DNA from: CAVXEH01 sp963805645
GTDB taxonomy: Bacteria > Chloroflexota > Limnocylindria > QHBO01
Length of the DNA stretch: 64,000 nucleotides
Direction: 5' to 3'
Assembly (NCBI GenBank): GCA_963805645.1
Contig: CAWDVA010000008.1
Span: 1 to 64,000, forward strand
The notes under the pieces are model-generated. The model did not search any database. It was not told where the DNA came from and saw nothing but the letters and a program-made list of their open reading frames with translations. Made by a program: the position numbers and the translations under genes. This document shows positions 16,506 to 25,197 of this stretch, piece after piece; position 1 is the first letter of the stretch, and each line of letters opens with the position of its first letter.

Positions 16506-16910
16506 TCAGCCGTCTGCGGGGAGACGTGCCGCCCGTGCAACAGCGGAAAGCCCAGCCTCCGAACCCGGCCAGTGGCGGCGCACGGCGGCCATGCCCGCAC
16601 GGCGGACCACGGCACGCAGCACGACCGCGACAAGAATCGCGTCATCCGCGTAGCCGATCACCGGGATGAAGTCCGGGACCAGGTCGATGGGAGAGGCCAG
16701 GTAGGCGAGGGCGAGCCACAGCCACAGCCTGGCTCCTGCCGGCACGGCGCGGTCGGTGGCCAGTCCGTGGAGCAGGCGCAGCAGGTCGGGAAGCAGGCGC
16801 AGGATGTCGCTGGGGCCAACGGTGCCCCGGCGGGCGACGAGCAGCAGGATCACCAACGCGAGCCAGGTCACGACCAGCGCCACGCCGATGCCGGCAAGCA
16901 GCTCCACCAC
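16506..16910 (-). CDS. YkvA/DUF1232 membrane protein
   Basis: The 134-residue protein starts with a membrane helix (LLAGIGVALVVTWLALVILLLVA, positions about 4-26). It carries the DUF1232 core WLWLALAYLASPIDLVPDFIPVIGYADDAILV at about residues 67-98, whose SPIDLxPDFIPxxGxxDD motif defines the family. Function is unknown throughout the family. It converges with the oxidoreductase pair and diverges from the next gene; the 177-base divergent region contains only the promoters one would expect. Confidence 0.88.
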   Translation of the reverse strand: MVELLAGIGVALVVTWLALVILLLVARRGTVGPSDILRLLPDLLRLLHGLATDRAVPAGARLWLWLALAYLASPIDLVPDFIPVIGYADDAILVAVVLRAVVRRAGMAAVRRHWPGSEAGLSAVARAARLPADG

Positions 16911-17087
16911 GCGGACAGCCTACGGCACCCGGCTTCGCGGCCGGCCCGGACGCGGGGCCATCGGTCCGGATTGGCGGGTCCGTTCGGCGCCCGCAACGGG
17001 GGCCGCCCGGCACGTGCCCCCGGCCGCTCCCGGTCCCAGCATGGAGGAGAGCGCGGGAGCCAACCCGCGGTGAGGAGGCCGAAAAGC

Positions 17088-17948
17088 GTGAACCCTGACG
17101 GGATCATCGTCGCGACGCCCGGCATGACGCCGACGGCGACGCCCGCCCTGCCCGGCGCCGAGCCCGGGTCGCCCACACGCTGGGCGGCGGACGGCCCGAT
17201 CCTCTTCGCCCGCTACGCCTACCCGCCCAACGAGCTGGGCTACTGCGGACCCGACGACCACGCCGCGCTGCTGCAGTACGCGGCCGCCGGGATCATCGAC
17301 CCCGGGCTCGCCGACCTCGCGCGCGGGTTTGCCGGCGCATGGCCGTACGTGGAGCTCATCGCCCACGAGACCGGCATCGGCAATCCGCTCGACCGCAGGG
17401 TCGTGGAGGCGTACTGGCTCGGGAGCACCCTCCTGGACCGGATCGACATGACGACCTTCGGCAACTCGCTCCTGGACCGGTTCCGCAAGCGCGCGGGGTC
17501 CGCGTGGGGATTCCTCTCCGAGACGATCCCGGCCGGCGCGCTGCCGACCCACAGCTTCCACGTGTTCGGCGTCTACCCGTGGGTGGGCCTGCTCCGCGGG
17601 GAGCAACCGGAGCATCCGCTGCGGATCCTCGACCAGTGCCGCATCCGGTGGGGAAGGGTCGTCAGCGTCGACGGCGGCCAGGCGGTGGTCATGAGCCAGC
17701 CGCTCACCTTCGACGGCGAGCACCTGGGGCTCGGACCGTACCGCGCCGAGACGGTGACGTGCGGGACGGAGGGCATGGGCCTGGTGGCGACCGTCGAGCC
17801 GGGCGACTGGGTCGCCATGCACTGGAACTGGATCTGCGACCGCCTCAGCCGCCGCCAGCTCGTCAACCTGCGGCGCTACTCGCACCTGCAGCTCGAGGTC
17901 ACCAACCGGCGCGTGTCGCGACCGGGCGCCGCGGTGCTGCTCTCATGA
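17088..17948 (+). CDS. DUF6390-like protein of unknown function
   Basis: The 286-residue soluble protein has no membrane segment. Its strongest motif is FARYAYPPNELGYCGPDDHAALL (residues about 43-65). C-terminally it has VEPGDWVAMHWNWICDRLSRRQLVNLRRY. I connect this to the family called DUF6390 from memory, with moderate certainty. The Cys in GYCGPDD and the Trp/His-rich C-terminal segment suggest a binding or catalytic site. The GTG start at 17088 is supported by GAGGAGG nine bases upstream. It is a single gene between an uncharacterised membrane protein and an importer operon. Confidence 0.65.
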   Translation: MNPDGIIVATPGMTPTATPALPGAEPGSPTRWAADGPILFARYAYPPNELGYCGPDDHAALLQYAAAGIIDPGLADLARGFAGAWPYVELIAHETGIGNPLDRRVVEAYWLGSTLLDRIDMTTFGNSLLDRFRKRAGSAWGFLSETIPAGALPTHSFHVFGVYPWVGLLRGEQPEHPLRILDQCRIRWGRVVSVDGGQAVVMSQPLTFDGEHLGLGPYRAETVTCGTEGMGLVATVEPGDWVAMHWNWICDRLSRRQLVNLRRYSHLQLEVTNRRVSRPGAAVLLS

Positions 17949-18055
17949 ACGACGAGGTGATGCCCATTCGCTGACCCGATCCACTCGCACCAGGCGTGGA
18001 AGCCGGCCCAGGCTGGCCGTGAGACTTCCGCTTGCGACAAGGAGGCTTCGACCCC

Positions 18056-19141
18056 ATGGATCCGATCGTGGCTGCCCGGCTGCGCGGCGCGCCACTCGCT
18101 CGTGCCGTCGTCGTGCTGGCCGCCGGGCTGCTCCTGGCCGCCTGCACCGCCGTCTCGGGCCAGGCGCCGTCCGGCGCCCCCGGCGGCGGCCCCGCATCTG
18201 GCAGCGCCGCCGCCTCCGCGACGCCCACCGGCAGCCTGCGGCTCTACAGCTCGGTCACCCAGGACACCATCGACGCGGTCATCGCGGCCTACAACCGTGC
18301 CCATCCCGATGTCACCATCGAGCTGTACCGGGCCCCCACCGGCCAGCTGGACGGGAGGATCGCCGGCGAGCTGCGCAGCGGCGGGGTGAACGCTGACCTC
18401 CTGTGGGCCACCGACCCGCTCTCGACCCAGTCGTATGCGGCCCGTGACCTGTTCGCGTCCTGGACGCCGGCGGAGGCGGCATCGGTCCCGGAGGCGGATC
18501 GCTCGGACACGTTCTGGGGCACCCGGCTCCTCAACCTGGTCATCGTCCACGCGCCGGGGATGGCGCATCCCCCCGCCGACTGGCGGGACCTGGCCGATCC
18601 GTCCCTGGCGGGCAGGGTCGCGATTCCCGACCCCGGGTTCGCCGGATCGGCGTTCGGTGCGCTGGGCTACTTCGCATCCACCGATGCCTACGGGATGGAC
18701 TACTACCGCGCCCTCGAGGCCAACGGGGCGGTCCAGGTCCCGTCGGTGATCGATACCCTCAACGGCGTCGCGGAGGGACAGTTCACCGCGGGGATCACCC
18801 TGGACAAGTCCGCGCGAGACGCCATTGCCGCCGGATCGCCGGTGGAGATGACCTGGCCGGCATCGGGAGCCATCGCGGTGTACAGCCCCATCGCGGTGTG
18901 GAAGGACGCCGCCAACCCGGTTGCCGCGCGTTCGTTCGTGGACTTCGTCCTGTCCCCGACCGGCCAGGCGGCCATCGCGTCCACGGGCTGGCAGCCGATT
19001 CGTCCGGACGTCGAGAACGGGCCCCCCATCGGTGGCCCGCAGGTCTCACCGGACTGGGCGATCGCTCTTCGACCGCCAGGACGAGCTGCTCGCGGACTAT
19101 CGGTCCGTCTTCGGCGGTTGAGCGAGGTGCAGCGAGGCTGA
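18056..19141 (+). CDS. ABC importer substrate-binding lipoprotein (iron or phosphonate type), C-terminal frameshift
   Basis: The protein has a lipoprotein signal (VVLAAGLLLAACTA; lipid-bearing Cys about residue 29), a Gly/Ala/Ser linker, then a periplasmic-binding fold (LRLYSSVTQDTIDAVIAAYN, ADLLWATDPLSTQSYA) like FbpA/AfuA or 2-aminoethylphosphonate-binding proteins. The start at 18056 has AAGGAGG at 18039. The expected end is in another frame: FDRQDELLADYRSVFGG with a TGA at 19119-19121. As written, translation leaves that frame near 19067 and ends in an Arg-rich tail at 19141. Removing one base near 19067 restores the expected end. It heads the importer operon. Confidence 0.8.
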   Translation: MDPIVAARLRGAPLARAVVVLAAGLLLAACTAVSGQAPSGAPGGGPASGSAAASATPTGSLRLYSSVTQDTIDAVIAAYNRAHPDVTIELYRAPTGQLDGRIAGELRSGGVNADLLWATDPLSTQSYAARDLFASWTPAEAASVPEADRSDTFWGTRLLNLVIVHAPGMAHPPADWRDLADPSLAGRVAIPDPGFAGSAFGALGYFASTDAYGMDYYRALEANGAVQVPSVIDTLNGVAEGQFTAGITLDKSARDAIAAGSPVEMTWPASGAIAVYSPIAVWKDAANPVAARSFVDFVLSPTGQAAIASTGWQPIRPDVENGPPIGGPQVSPDWAIALRPPGRAARGLSVRLRRLSEVQRG

Positions 19142-19143
19142 TC

Positions 19144-20760
19144 ATGGTGGAGCACGGCTGGCGGCTCGGAGCTCGGGGCATCGTCCTCGGCTGCCTCGCG
19201 CTGCTCGTCGCCTGGCCCCTGGGCCGGCTCGCGGCGGAGGGCATCGGCGAGGGCGTGGGTCGCCTGGCGGACGGCATTGGCGCGGCGGGGTTCACCGCCA
19301 TGACCAACAGCCTGTGGATCTCGGTTGCCGTCACCGCGCTGGCGCTGGGCGCCGGGCTGGGCGCAGCCGTCCTGACGGAGCGAACGGATGCCTGGGGCCA
19401 CGGGTTGCTGCGGGCGGCGATCGTGGCTCCGCTCATCATCCCGGACTTCGTGAGCGCCATGAGCTGGGAGCGAGCGTATGGCCCGGTGGGGCTGTCGCAT
19501 CGGCTCCTGGGCATCTCGCTTCCCGGCCTCATCGGCCCGCTTGGGATCGTGCTGGTCCTGGCCGTCGGCGCCGCGCCCCTGGCGTACCTGGTCATCGTGG
19601 GTGGCATGCGCGTCCGCGCCGAGCCGGACCTGGAGCGGGCCGCGCGGGCGAGCGGCGCCGGGCCCTGGACGGCGTTCCGCACCGTCACGCTCCCGCTCCT
19701 GGGACCGGTGCTGGCGGCGGCCGGCGGGCTCGTCTTCGTGACGACCATGAACGCGTTCGGGACGCCGGCCGTCCTGGGCCGTCCCGCCGGCTTCTCCACC
19801 ATGACCACCCGCATCTACCAGGACCTGGCCTTCTCGTCGTCCGACGACGCGTTCCGGCGGGTCATCAGCCTCTCGGTCCTCCTGGTGGTGGTGGCCATCG
19901 TGGTCGTGGGCGCCGTGGACCGGATCTCGGCCCGGCCGGCGAGCCGGACCGGGACGAGTGGGGGGAGCAGCGCGGCCCACGTGGCACGCCGCTGGTGGCC
20001 CAGCGCGATCGCCTGGCTGGCGGTGCTCCTGGCGGTCGTCATACCCCTCGCAGCGCTGGTCCTCGCGGCGCTCACCCGCGCGGTGGGCCTGGCGCCCGCT
20101 CCCGCCAACCTGACCCTGGCGAACTTCGGTCGCGCGCTCGATGGCCGCGCCCTCGGGGACCTGGGCAACAGCCTCGCGCTCGCGGCGGGAACGTCGCTGC
20201 TGGCGGTGGTGCTGGGCCTGCTCGCCATCGCCGCGGGAGAGCGCTGGCGACCGCGTCTCAACACGGCGGTGACCCTCACCTTCGCGATACCGGGATCGGT
20301 CGTGGCGGTGAGCATGCTGCTCGCCTTCGGGCCGGTGCTGCGCGATACCCTGGCCATCATCGGCATCGCCTACGTCGCCAAGCTATGGGCGCTGGGCCAG
20401 CGCCCCATCGCCGGAGCGGTGGACCGCCTCTCCGGCGACCTGCAGCGTGCCGCACGGGCCAGCGGCGCCGGCCTGTTCACCGGACTGCGCACGATCACCC
20501 TGCCGCTGCTGGCGCCCGCCATCGGCGCGGGGGCGCTGCTCGTGTTCGTCTTCGCCCTCCACGAGGTCACCATCTCGATCCTGCTCTACGGTCCGCGGAC
20601 GGCGACCCTGGCGGTGAGCATCCTGAACCTCCAGCAGGTGGGCGACCCGGTGGTGACCGCGGCCCTGGCGGTGGTGCTCACCGCGATCGTCGCCGCGCTG
20701 ACCGGGCTGCTTCTGGTCGTCGTTCGCCGCTGGCCATGGGCCGGTGGGGTGCTCGGATGA
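19144..20760 (+). CDS. ABC importer permease, two fused membrane domains
   Basis: This 538-residue permease contains two full six-helix-type domains in one chain, as in FbpB/AfuB. Each has its EAA coupling loop: ERAARASGAGPWTAFRTVTL (residues about 162-181) and QRAARASGAGLFTGLRTITL (about 434-453). These contact the ATPase. The fused form, together with the binding protein, fits ferric iron, putrescine-like or aminoethylphosphonate uptake. The ATG at 19144 lies 22 bases after the corrected end of the binding-protein gene. The stop overlaps the ATPase start (ATGA). Confidence 0.9.
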   Translation: MVEHGWRLGARGIVLGCLALLVAWPLGRLAAEGIGEGVGRLADGIGAAGFTAMTNSLWISVAVTALALGAGLGAAVLTERTDAWGHGLLRAAIVAPLIIPDFVSAMSWERAYGPVGLSHRLLGISLPGLIGPLGIVLVLAVGAAPLAYLVIVGGMRVRAEPDLERAARASGAGPWTAFRTVTLPLLGPVLAAAGGLVFVTTMNAFGTPAVLGRPAGFSTMTTRIYQDLAFSSSDDAFRRVISLSVLLVVVAIVVVGAVDRISARPASRTGTSGGSSAAHVARRWWPSAIAWLAVLLAVVIPLAALVLAALTRAVGLAPAPANLTLANFGRALDGRALGDLGNSLALAAGTSLLAVVLGLLAIAAGERWRPRLNTAVTLTFAIPGSVVAVSMLLAFGPVLRDTLAIIGIAYVAKLWALGQRPIAGAVDRLSGDLQRAARASGAGLFTGLRTITLPLLAPAIGAGALLVFVFALHEVTISILLYGPRTATLAVSILNLQQVGDPVVTAALAVVLTAIVAALTGLLLVVVRRWPWAGGVLG

Positions 20761-21872
20761 GCGGCGGTGCCCAGCCGATGGCGCCGGGGCAGGAGATCCG
20801 TGCGCGCGCGCCCTTCGCGCTCGAAACCCGCGCGCTCTCCGTGGCCTACAACGGGAGCCCGGTCCTCGAGGGGATCGACCTGTCCGTGTCGCCCGGCGAG
20901 ACGCTGGTCCTGCTGGGTCCTTCCGGCTCCGGCAAGACCACCTTCCTCCACGCGGTGGCGGGGTTCCTGCCGGTCGCCTCCGGCGAGATCAGGATCGCGG
21001 GGCGGCCGGTCTCGGCGCCCGGGAGGCTGGTGCCGCCCGAGCGACGGGAGATCGCCGTCGTCTTCCAGCACTACGCCCTCTGGCCGCACCTCACCGCCCT
21101 CGAGACCGTCGCGTATCCGCTCCGCCGCCGCGGGCGCCCGGCCGCCGAGACGCGGCGACGGGCCGCGGATCTGCTGGCACTGATGGGCGTGGCACACCTG
21201 GCGGATCGGCGTCCCGCGGAGCTGTCCGGCGGGGAGCAGCAGCGCGTCGGCGTGGCGCGGGCGCTGGCCCGCGAGGCGGGCCTGGTGCTGCTCGACGAGC
21301 CCACCGCGCACCTGGACACCGCGCTGCGCTCCGCACTGACCGCCGAGCTCACCGAGCGCCGGCGGCAGTCCGGGGCCGCGGCCGTGCATGCCACCCACGA
21401 CGTGACCGAGGCGCTCGCCATCGCGGACCGCGTGGCCCTGCTGCGCGACGGGGCGATCGTCCAGGTCGGCACGCCGCGCGAGATCTACGAGCAGCCCGCG
21501 GACCTGTGGGCGGCCCGACTCAGCGGTCCGGCGTCCGTCCTGCGGGGCACGCTGGTGGACCGCGCCCGGGTCGGCGTCCTGGACCAGGTCGTGGCGGTCC
21601 CGGCGCCCGCCGACCCGCCGTCCGTGGGTGCCGAGGTCGGGATCCTGGTGCGGCCCGACTGGGCCACCCTCGGCGGGCCCCAGCACGGTCGTGTCGCGGG
21701 GGTCTGGTTCAGGGGACCGCACACGGACTACCGGCTCGATACGGCGGCCGGCGAGCTCGAGCTCCGCGCTCCGGGGCCACCGCGCGCTGCGATCGGGGAC
21801 GAGGTCGGCTGGTCCGTCGACCGGGCCTGGCTGGCCGGCCGGACCCTGGCCGCCGGCGAGGCCGTGGACTAA
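20757..21872 (+). CDS. ABC importer ATP-binding protein
   Basis: The 371-residue ATPase has Walker A GPSGSGKTT, the Q-loop (VVFQHYALWPHLTALETV), signature LSGGEQQRVGVARAL, Walker B LVLLDEPTAHLD and switch His (HATHDVTEALAIADR). After about residue 245 comes a C-terminal TOBE-like regulatory domain with RGTLVDRARVGVLDQVV and VGILVRPDWATL, typical of FbpC/PotA/UgpC-type importer ATPases. It is co-translated with the permease. Substrate is not identifiable from the ATPase alone. Confidence 0.92.
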   Translation: MSGGAQPMAPGQEIRARAPFALETRALSVAYNGSPVLEGIDLSVSPGETLVLLGPSGSGKTTFLHAVAGFLPVASGEIRIAGRPVSAPGRLVPPERREIAVVFQHYALWPHLTALETVAYPLRRRGRPAAETRRRAADLLALMGVAHLADRRPAELSGGEQQRVGVARALAREAGLVLLDEPTAHLDTALRSALTAELTERRRQSGAAAVHATHDVTEALAIADRVALLRDGAIVQVGTPREIYEQPADLWAARLSGPASVLRGTLVDRARVGVLDQVVAVPAPADPPSVGAEVGILVRPDWATLGGPQHGRVAGVWFRGPHTDYRLDTAAGELELRAPGPPRAAIGDEVGWSVDRAWLAGRTLAAGEAVD

Positions 21873-21972
21873 TCTCAGCAGCACTGCGCGACGGCGCGGC
21901 GACATCGAGCGTCGCATCCCATCGGGACCGCCGCGGACGCATCGGTCCACTGCACGCTGCGAGGAGGAGCGC

Positions 21973-22341
21973 ATGTTTCGCGACGTACCGGCATTCTCGG
22001 GGCTGGCGGCGAACGACCTCGACGCTGCCCGTACCTTCTACGCGGAGACGCTGGGCGTGGAGGTCAGCGAGGCGAACGGGATCCTGACCCTGCACCTCGG
22101 CGGTGGGGGCCGGGTGATCGTGTATCCCAAGCCCAACCACGAGCCCGCCTCGTTCACGGTCCTCAACTTCCCGGTCGCCGATGTCGACGCGACCGTGGAC
22201 GCGCTCGCGGCCCGGGGTGTCGTCTTCGAGCGCTATCCCGGCTTCGAGCAGGACGAGCGCGGCATCATGCGCGGGCACGGGCCCACGATCGCGTGGTTCC
22301 GCGACCCGGCCGGCAACATCCTGAGCGTGATCGAGGCCTGA
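21973..22341 (+). CDS. VOC (glyoxalase/dioxygenase-fold) protein
   Basis: The 122-residue single VOC module has the pattern SGLAANDLDAARTFYAETLGVEV at the N-terminus and WFRDPAGNILSVIEA at the C-terminus. Metal ligands typical of dioxygenases are not clear (few His; Glu in the last strand), so antibiotic-binding, isomerase or unknown activity are all possible. AGGAGGAGC precedes the ATG at 21973. It is probably separate from the importer operon, with 100 bases between them. Confidence 0.82.
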   Translation: MFRDVPAFSGLAANDLDAARTFYAETLGVEVSEANGILTLHLGGGGRVIVYPKPNHEPASFTVLNFPVADVDATVDALAARGVVFERYPGFEQDERGIMRGHGPTIAWFRDPAGNILSVIEA

Positions 22342-22448
22342 GCCGGACTCCGACCCACCCATCCACGCGGGCCGACCCTGGCCGCTAGCTCGCGACTGGG
22401 CCTTGCCCGCCGCGAGCTCCTCGTGGTACCATAAGCATCCGCTCAGTC

Positions 22449-22464
22449 GTGAGCAACTGCTCAC
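22449..22464. promoter_or_regulatory. Palindromic operator before the SorC-family regulator gene
   Basis: GTGAGCA-AC-TGCTCAC is a perfect 16-bp palindrome immediately upstream of the regulator coding sequence. Just before it, GCTCA-GTCG-TGAGC forms an overlapping smaller dyad. SorC/DeoR-like regulators commonly bind such sites to control their own operon. The 33-codon upstream extension of the reading frame starts inside this palindrome, which argues for the downstream GTG start. Confidence 0.5.
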
Positions 22465-22481
22465 TTCCCGAGGGTGTTCCT

Positions 22482-23468
22482 GTGCCGAACGAGCTCACCA
22501 GCGAAGAGCACGAGCTCCTGGCGCGCATCGCGCGTCGGTCCTACGTGGACGGCCAGACCCAGGAGGTCATCGCCGGCGAGTTCGGCCTGTCCCGACAGAA
22601 GATCCAGCGCCTCCTGGAGCGTGCCCGGACGACCGGGGTGGTGGAGGTCCATGTCGAGGCACCGCCCGGCGTGAACCTCGAGCTGGAGAGCGAGCTCATC
22701 AAGGCCTTTGGCCTGACCGATGCCATCGTCACCCCGGATCGGTCCGACCCCGAGTCGCGGCGCGCCGCCGTGGCGCGCAGCGCGGCCCGCTACCTGGAGC
22801 GCCGGCTTCGCGCCGGCACCATCGTGGCGGTCGGCCACGGGCGCGACGCCGGCGAGGTGCCGCGCTTCTTCCGTTCGACGCGCCGGCTCGACTGCACGTT
22901 CGCCAGCGCCATGGGCGGATCCCCACGGGTCGACACGCCCACCAATCCCAACGAGATCGCTCGGGCGCTCGCCGAGAAGGCGGGTGGCCGCGCGGAGAGC
23001 CTGTATGCCCCGGCGTACGTCGAGAGCGCCACGATGCGTGACGCGCTGCTCCAGCAGGAGGCGGTGGCCCACACCCTGGGCGTCGCCGCCCGCGCGAGCG
23101 TGGCCCTCGTGGGCATCGGCGGCACCAACGACGACGCCACCATGGTCCGCTCCGGGTGCCTCTCCCTCGAGGAGATCGCGCGACTGCGCGAGCAGGGAGC
23201 GGTGGGCGACGTCCTGGGCAACTACGTCGACGCCCGGGGCGCCCCCATCGCCTCGCCGCACCATGACCGCCTCATTGCCCTGTCGCTCGACGACCTGCGG
23301 CCCATCGGCACCGTGGTGGCGGTGGCCAGCGAGGCGGAGAAGCCGCTCGCGATCCTGGGCGTCCTGCGCGCGGGGGTGGTGGACGTCCTCATCGTCGACG
23401 AGACGAATGCGCACGCCGTCCTCGCGCTCTCGCGCGGCGAGGACCGGGCCCGGCCCGGGGGTGATTGA
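22482..23468 (+). CDS. SorC-family sugar-binding transcriptional regulator
   Basis: The regulator has 328 residues. The N-terminal HTH (ARRSYVDGQTQEVIAGEFG, then SRQKIQRLLERA) is followed from about residue 55 by the SorC sugar-phosphate-binding domain (RAGTIVAVGHGRDAGEVPRF, VALVGIGGTNDDATMV, GAVGDVLGNYVDARG). The ligand is probably a phosphorylated sugar intermediate of the downstream pathway. I prefer the GTG at 22482 because a GTG at 22449 would begin within a palindromic operator. It directly precedes the aldolase, phosphatase and kinase genes on the same strand and probably controls them. Confidence 0.85.
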   Translation: MPNELTSEEHELLARIARRSYVDGQTQEVIAGEFGLSRQKIQRLLERARTTGVVEVHVEAPPGVNLELESELIKAFGLTDAIVTPDRSDPESRRAAVARSAARYLERRLRAGTIVAVGHGRDAGEVPRFFRSTRRLDCTFASAMGGSPRVDTPTNPNEIARALAEKAGGRAESLYAPAYVESATMRDALLQQEAVAHTLGVAARASVALVGIGGTNDDATMVRSGCLSLEEIARLREQGAVGDVLGNYVDARGAPIASPHHDRLIALSLDDLRPIGTVVAVASEAEKPLAILGVLRAGVVDVLIVDETNAHAVLALSRGEDRARPGGD

Positions 23469-23529
23469 CCAGCCAGATCGCACGAAGCCATCCAGCAGGC
23501 GCAGCCCGGACGGGCTGCAGGAGGAGGTC

Positions 23530-24381
23530 ATGCCAGTCGTCCCAACCCAGGAGATCGTCCAGCGGGCGTTCAAGGAGCGCTACGGGGTCGCGGCCATCAA
23601 CATCGTCAATGACCTCACCCTCGAAGCGGTGCTCGCCGCCGCCGAGGAGCTGCGCGCCCCGCTCATCGTGCAGACATCGGTGAAGACCGTGAAGTCCATC
23701 GGCGCCGATGTCCTCTACGCCATGTGGTGCGAGATGACCCGGAAGATCACCGTCCCGGTCGCCCTGCACCTCGATCACTGCCCGGAGCGCGAGGTGATCA
23801 CGATGTGCCTCGCCAAGGGCTGGAACTCGGTCCTCTTCGACGGCTCCAAGCTCACCGTCGAGGAGAACAAGCAGCAGACCGTGGAGGTGGTCGCCGAGGC
23901 GAAGCCGTACGGGGCCCTGGTCGAGGGCGAGATCGAGCCCTTCAAGCGGGTCGAGGAGATGTCGGACGACGAGCGGGACAGCGAGCAGGCGCTCGAGACC
24001 GCGCTCGACTTCATCCGCACCACCGGCGTCGACGTCTATGCCCCTGCCATCGGCAATGCGCACGGCATGTACCGCGCCGCACCCAAGCTCGACAACCAGC
24101 GGGTGACCGACATCGTCGAGGCGACCGGGATTCCGGTGGCGCTGCACGGTGGGACGGGGATGACCGCGGAGCAGTTCAGCGACCTCATCAGCCGCGGCTG
24201 CGCCAAGGTCAACATCTCGACGGCGCTGAAGATCCGCTTCATGCAGTCGGGCTACGACTACATGACGGAGAACCCCGGTCAGTACGACCCGCCAAAGCTC
24301 TTCGTCGCCCAGCGGGCAGCCGTGAAGGCCATGGCGGAGGAGCACATCCGGATGTTCGGCAGCGAGGGGAGGGCGTGGTGA
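23530..24381 (+). CDS. Class II (zinc) aldolase, fructose/tagatose-bisphosphate type
   Basis: The 283-residue Zn-dependent aldolase shows the zinc and catalytic motifs VALHLDHCPE (His and Asp), VEGEIE, AIGNAHGMYR and VALHGGTGM in family order. It cleaves or forms a bond between dihydroxyacetone phosphate and an aldehyde. Many class II subfamilies exist (Fba, GatY/KbaY, and sugar-specific versions); the segment DSEQALETALDFIRTTGVDVYAP suggests a catabolic subfamily rather than glycolytic Fba. GAGGAGG lies two bases before the ATG. The next gene starts with an overlap. Confidence 0.88.
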   Translation: MPVVPTQEIVQRAFKERYGVAAINIVNDLTLEAVLAAAEELRAPLIVQTSVKTVKSIGADVLYAMWCEMTRKITVPVALHLDHCPEREVITMCLAKGWNSVLFDGSKLTVEENKQQTVEVVAEAKPYGALVEGEIEPFKRVEEMSDDERDSEQALETALDFIRTTGVDVYAPAIGNAHGMYRAAPKLDNQRVTDIVEATGIPVALHGGTGMTAEQFSDLISRGCAKVNISTALKIRFMQSGYDYMTENPGQYDPPKLFVAQRAAVKAMAEEHIRMFGSEGRAW

Positions 24382-25154
24382 CGAAGACGCTCATCTTCGA
24401 CTGCGACGGGGTCCTTGCCGACACGGAGCGTGACGGTCATCGCCCGGCGTTCAACCAGACGTTCCGGGAGTTCAACCTGCCCATCGAGTGGTCAGAGGAC
24501 GAGTACGCGGTGAAGCTCCAGATCGCCGGGGGAAAGGAGCGGATGGGCAGCGAGCTCACTCCCGAGTTCCTGCGGGTGAACGGCCTTCCGGCCGACGAGG
24601 CGAGCCGTACCGATCTCCTGGCACGCCTCCACAAGCGCAAGACCGAGATCTACAAGGAGATGGTCGCGGCGGGCAGGCTGCCGACCCGTCCGGGGATCCG
24701 GCGGATCATCACCGAGGCGCAGGACTCCGGCTGGACGCTGGCGGTCTGCTCGACCTCGGCGGAGCCCTCCGTGCGAGCCATCCTGGAGCAGGCGGTGGGT
24801 CCCGACCGAGCGGCCCGATTCGATCTCGTCCTGGCCGGCGACGTGGTGGAGCACAAGAAGCCGGCACCCGACATCTACCTCCTCGCGCTCGAGCGCCTCG
24901 GCTGCGCACCGGCTGAGACGCTCGTCGTCGAGGACTCTCGAAACGGTCTCCTCGCCGCCAGCGGAGCCGGGCTCCGCGCGGTGATGACCGTCAACGGCTA
25001 CACGGAGGTGGAAGACAACAGCGAGGCAGTCCTGGTCGTCTCGTCGCTCGGTGATCCGGGTGGTGAGCGAACGCGGGTGATCGCCAACCGCTCGGCGGCC
25101 GAGCCGGGCGACCACGTCACCCTGGCCGACCTGGAGCGGTGCATGGCCGCCTGA
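24378..25154 (+). CDS. HAD-superfamily phosphatase / phosphoglucomutase-like
   Basis: The 258-residue HAD hydrolase has all four HAD motifs: FDCDGVLADTE (nucleophile and acid/base Asp), CSTSAEPS, the Lys in HKKPAPDIY and the acidic VVEDSRNG. The cap between motifs I and II is the C1 type of the CbbY/beta-phosphoglucomutase branch. It probably dephosphorylates or isomerises a sugar phosphate in the aldolase/kinase pathway. The GTG start at 24378 overlaps the aldolase stop. The C-terminal about 45 residues (after VNGYTEVEDN) carry a short extension seen in CbbY-like proteins. Confidence 0.87.
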   Translation: MTKTLIFDCDGVLADTERDGHRPAFNQTFREFNLPIEWSEDEYAVKLQIAGGKERMGSELTPEFLRVNGLPADEASRTDLLARLHKRKTEIYKEMVAAGRLPTRPGIRRIITEAQDSGWTLAVCSTSAEPSVRAILEQAVGPDRAARFDLVLAGDVVEHKKPAPDIYLLALERLGCAPAETLVVEDSRNGLLAASGAGLRAVMTVNGYTEVEDNSEAVLVVSSLGDPGGERTRVIANRSAAEPGDHVTLADLERCMAA

Positions 25155-25197
25155 CGCCCCGCCGGGGCGTGGGCGTCAGGTCAGAGAGGAGGTCCGT

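Noticed and set aside
22449..22481. Upstream extension of the SorC regulator to the GTG at 22449
   Set aside because: The extension begins inside a perfect palindrome that looks like an operator, and its residues do not resemble the family N-terminus.
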